This document shows positions 59,701 to 62,000 of a stretch of 62,000 bases of DNA, piece after piece. The stretch lies in assembly GCA_009746045.1 (NCBI GenBank), contig RPFO01001141.1, forward strand, positions 1-62,000, read 5' to 3'. The stretch's first letter is position 1; each line of letters begins with the position of its first letter. This DNA comes from Mesostigma viride. Lineage: Eukaryota > Streptophyta > Mesostigmatophyceae > Mesostigmatales > Mesostigmataceae. Made by a program: the position numbers and the translations under genes. The notes under the pieces were generated by a model. It worked only from the letters and a program-made list of their open reading frames with translations. It was not told where the DNA came from and ran no database searches.

Positions 59701-61082
59701 TGTATGCCGGTTTCCTGGTTTCCGCATAAAAGTTGGGTGAGAAACTTGAATAATCTACGTTGCCTTTGCCCCAGTACCTCAACAAACTCGTAGAAACCTA
59801 CTTATCAACCTTTGAACGCATCATCATGGTCGTGCCAACCAATAGCCACTGAAGTTCGCGCGAAAACGAGCGAGATCTATCTGCCGCCGTTGCAGTCGTC
59901 TTCACCTTCGTCCCGCGAAAATGCCTGATTTCAGTGGTACGTATTTGTTTGCAGCTGTCACAAAAAAATTCGAAAAAATACCAGGATTTTTTCTTGAGTT
60001 CTACGGGATGTTAGGAGTCCGTCCACCCAGTTTCAGACCGAAAATCTCGTATCTACTGTGTCTGCCACGTGTCAGATTACAACGCAATACATCTTGTTCT
60101 AACCCTACAGCGCGATGTATCGCGTTGTAAAAAAACACAGGTAAATCTGGAATTCTGGTGGTATCCCAGAGAACAGGACCACAGTCAGGGCCACTCTCCA
60201 GGGGCTGGTGGAGGGGTGTCAAGGAGTCAAGTCGGCGTGATGAGGGGTGAAAATCCTGTGAACTGTCAGCACGCACATGCACAGCATCTTCGCTGAAACG
60301 ACAACACACCAAGTGCGTGTGTTAGTACCGCTGTGTTTGCAAGCACATACGTAGGCCTCGTTTGGGCAACTCTTTCTTATTTTCCAGCCTGCCATGTCTG
60401 CGGCCACCGCGTAAACCTGTGCTGCTGCCAGGGGAGGCTTTGTAGGTTTTGGGGGGCATTGTAAACCTTCCAAGTGGTCACATACGGACACAGTGTAGAT
60501 ATCAAGGTATTGGTGTTCGTTGCCCTTGGAACCAGGCTACCTACAGCATTTGTTGAGCTGTTTTCCTATGGTCCATTTTACAAGCTATGACTTATGGCCA
60601 TGGGGATCCGTCATCTCTGCATGGTGCGTATTCGTTGCGACGAACCTCAGGGCTGTGTGTGTTTACATAGGTAAGGTGACCAGGCCCTCCCACGTTCCTG
60701 AATCAATGGACTCTAGACATGGATGTTGCTCACAGCTAGGGGAGAGGAGATTGGGTTTGGCAAATTGTCGAGCCTTTGTCAAGTAGGTTAAGGGAGCCCT
60801 TGTTACTTCAGCAACACATATCATCAAGTTGGCTTGTGGTTTCTATGCATTTGGGAATCATCAAGTGTGTTTTTAATCCAGCCACATTCATCGGGGGTTC
60901 GTCCCCAAGAGGCGTGTGCTTATAGCTGCTTCCTCCTGGGAGCTTGGACGCTCATTTGCTCAATGACACCCCTGCATGTGCTGCCACCCCTGCAGGCGAT
61001 GGCAAGTTCCACGTTTAACATCCTCAACCAGGAGGGCAGGAATGTGGTAGCCGCACTTCTGCAAATGAGCGATCACGAGTAA
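44761..61082 (+). CDS. NDUFAF3-like (Mth938 domain) mitochondrial complex I assembly factor
   Basis: Six exons with fully matching phases: 44761-44861, 45018-45098, 55314-55430, 56361-56395, 56912-57012 and 60996-61082; 173 residues in total. Exon 1 encodes a mitochondrial presequence rich in Arg/Leu/Ser without acids (MNGLWARQAWNVLGG...). The domain follows: VDGYDVDGFVVND, MAGSIIAFR, DVTPESLEVFDLLAPAPELL, VFGTGARMRQVP, GISMEVMDS and ASSTFNILNQEGRNVVAALL before TAA. These are the conserved blocks of NDUFAF3/DUF498 proteins, which help assemble the Q-module of respiratory complex I. Introns are GT-AG. Intron 2 (45,099-55,313) is 10.2 kb and holds the 34-bp satellite; intron 5 (57,013-60,995) holds two nested mobile elements. 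The coding sequence is intact, so the gene is probably functional. Confidence 0.93.
45685..54764 (+). repeat. 34-bp satellite array, about 265 copies, inside an intron
   Basis: The unit contains GTGTTCCCCT, then a variable dinucleotide (CT, GT or CC), then CACCTCATACACGTGTCAT, then C or A, then GA. The number of units is length divided by 34. Variation is confined mainly to the two named sites plus occasional CATATACG. Eight shortened 22-bp units lack exactly the 12 bases CATACACGTGTC (near 47,491, 47,651, 47,841, 49,021, 49,521, 51,071, 51,808 and 53,391). Every full unit carries the CACGTG palindrome. Because 34 is not a multiple of three, open frames recur but are artefacts. Confidence 0.98.
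57013..58930. other. First part of NDUFAF3 intron 5, no gene
   Basis: Non-coding. At 57,256-57,280 a short TTTAACGCGGTATATTGCG echo of the palindrome-ended element occurs. A G-run lies at 58,351-58,359. I see no supported gene or RNA gene. Confidence 0.6.
58931..60145 (+). mobile_element. Second copy of the palindrome-ended element, split by a MITE
   Basis: 58,931-59,079 and 59,648-60,145 together correspond to 33,689-34,335. The flanks read AATAGCCACGGTCACGCC at the left and AACCCTACAGCGCGATGTAT near the right. Removing 59,080-59,647 and one TSD copy rejoins the element. Substitutions relative to the first copy are scattered, so both are old, and the MITE came later. Confidence 0.85.
59080..59647 (+). 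mobile_element. hAT-like non-autonomous element (MITE) with 8-bp target duplication
   Basis: The 568-base insert has terminal inverted repeats: left AGGTTGGCAAATACG(C)CGTA and right, read inward, AGGTTGGCAAATACGGCAC. The duplicated target ATGGAGAT stands on both sides (59,072-59,079 and 59,648-59,655). The uninterrupted site is visible in the other repeat copy at about 33,835 (CCATGGAAATACC). Eight-base duplications and TIRs of this sort are typical of the hAT superfamily. The interior has repeated AATACG words and a poly-G run (59,349-59,373); no transposase. Confidence 0.88.
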
Positions 61083-62000
61083 CACAAGCCCTTTTTCTGG
61101 CCGTGCCACTTTGGCTGTGCATGTGCCTTGCGCACGGCTGTGCTAGAAACTTCATCAGGTCATCATGAAAGTAGGTCCGATGGTGGGTTTGTACCACGAA
61201 TGTCGGCGCTCGGTTATAATTTTTCAACAATCATTTGCCATGAGGGCGCGATATGGTGTGTAAGCCAGTAAGACAATGTAAGCCCTGGCTGAAGGTTCCT
61301 TAGTTGGTACCCACATGGCCCAACTTCTACATTATAGCTTAAGGGGACGGGGCTGTCCCGAATTTATTCGCGCCAACAAATTTGCGCCGGTACCGCCGGT
61401 ACCTCCGGACCGTGAAATTGTGGTGCACGATGCGTGCACCTCTGGCGGAGGTGGCCATGGCGACATGCGTTTCGTAAATTCTTGGGCGCACCTAATCGGG
61501 CCAGCGACAGAAGAAAAAATTATGCCGATGGTTTGAAATGATGTTCTATTATGACGTTTCATAGCCAAATATGCACTATTTGAAGAATCGATGCCTTTAT
61601 TGATACACGTTTGCACGCGGGCCTAGTCGGGGTAAATTTGGCTTTCGGTTCTCAATCCTCAAACTCTCGTGCAAGGGCAAGTTGCAAGAAAAGGTCGCGC
61701 GCCTGAGAAACACGGGAAAGGCGACCAATAAGAGCGCCGCTATCAAGGAGACAACCGCTATGTCCAGCTGCCGATGGACGTTCTAGACTGATTGCGTACA
61801 TTCGACGGTTAAAAGGCAGAGAAGCGACCGGTCTTGAAACCTTTGTGCAGCGTGTGAGGTACTGCGTACCTGCCGTGACGTCTTCTGGTGTCACACAACA
61901 ACACCGTACTGGTTTCACACAACTACACCGCACTGGTGTTATGTTCACAGCTAGCTACACCGTATACGAAAAACGGTGAACTGAACTGATCGGTGAGCTG
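61083..62000. other. Right end of window, no supported gene
   Basis: After the NDUFAF3 stop I see only non-coding sequence. At 61,888-61,938 two similar units, GTGTCACACAACAACACCG and GGTTTCACACAACTACACCG, form a short direct repeat. An ORF at 61,315-61,536 has no recognisable feature. Confidence 0.5.

Overview
The window looks like nuclear DNA of a green alga. It has spliced protein genes with GT-AG introns and plant/algal families: an SnRK2 kinase, a RETICULATA-related plastid envelope protein, an algal-type peptidyl-serine galactosyltransferase and an organelle-targeted RidA. It also has huge simple-sequence arrays and non-LTR retrotransposon debris. A prasinophyte of the Pyramimonas/Cymbomonas type would fit, but that is an inference from gene content and repeat style; I identified no species marker.

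Layout. 1-612: CT-rich microsatellite. 670-11,850: a compact plus-strand island of genes I do not recognise: a small acidic protein, a MYND-finger protein, a 66-residue protein, two proteins sharing a Cys/His motif, one large multi-exon gene and two further ORFs. This island carries a dispersed 14-nt hairpin motif (21 copies found by eye) in spacers, introns and repeats, always in gene orientation. 11,850-14,420: non-coding with a decayed retroelement. 14,422-18,591 (-): peptidyl-serine galactosyltransferase-like gene, five exons. 19,395-20,414 (+): RETICULATA-related protein. 21,546-24,896 (-): anhydro-N-acetylmuramic acid kinase (AnmK), at least three exons, with a 214-bp foldback element in an intron. 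26,355-30,816 (+): RidA, six exons, with microsatellites in its introns. 31-41 kb: scrambled LINE fragments, a dispersed palindrome-ended element, (GGGA)n/(TGCG)n tracts, a 184-bp tandem repeat and three copies of a tRNA-like SINE candidate. 41,852-43,519 (-): SnRK2 kinase. 44,761-61,082 (+): NDUFAF3-like complex I assembly factor, six exons, whose second intron holds about 9.1 kb of a 34-bp satellite and whose last intron holds an 8-bp-TSD hAT-like MITE nested in another repeat.

The five conserved genes from 14 kb rightward are housekeeping or signalling genes of secretory pathway, plastid, cytosol and mitochondrion. They show no sign of forming one pathway. Exon phases join consistently in RidA, AnmK and NDUFAF3, so those models are well supported even where introns are filled by repeats. 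In the left-hand large gene, three separate reading-frame breaks all sit in runs of six or seven G and all are repaired by one extra G. This suggests under-called homopolymers, with slippage as an alternative. The most unusual features are the hairpin family of the left island, the start codons of that island sitting just after splice-acceptor-like AGs, and the megasatellite inside an intact mitochondrial gene.
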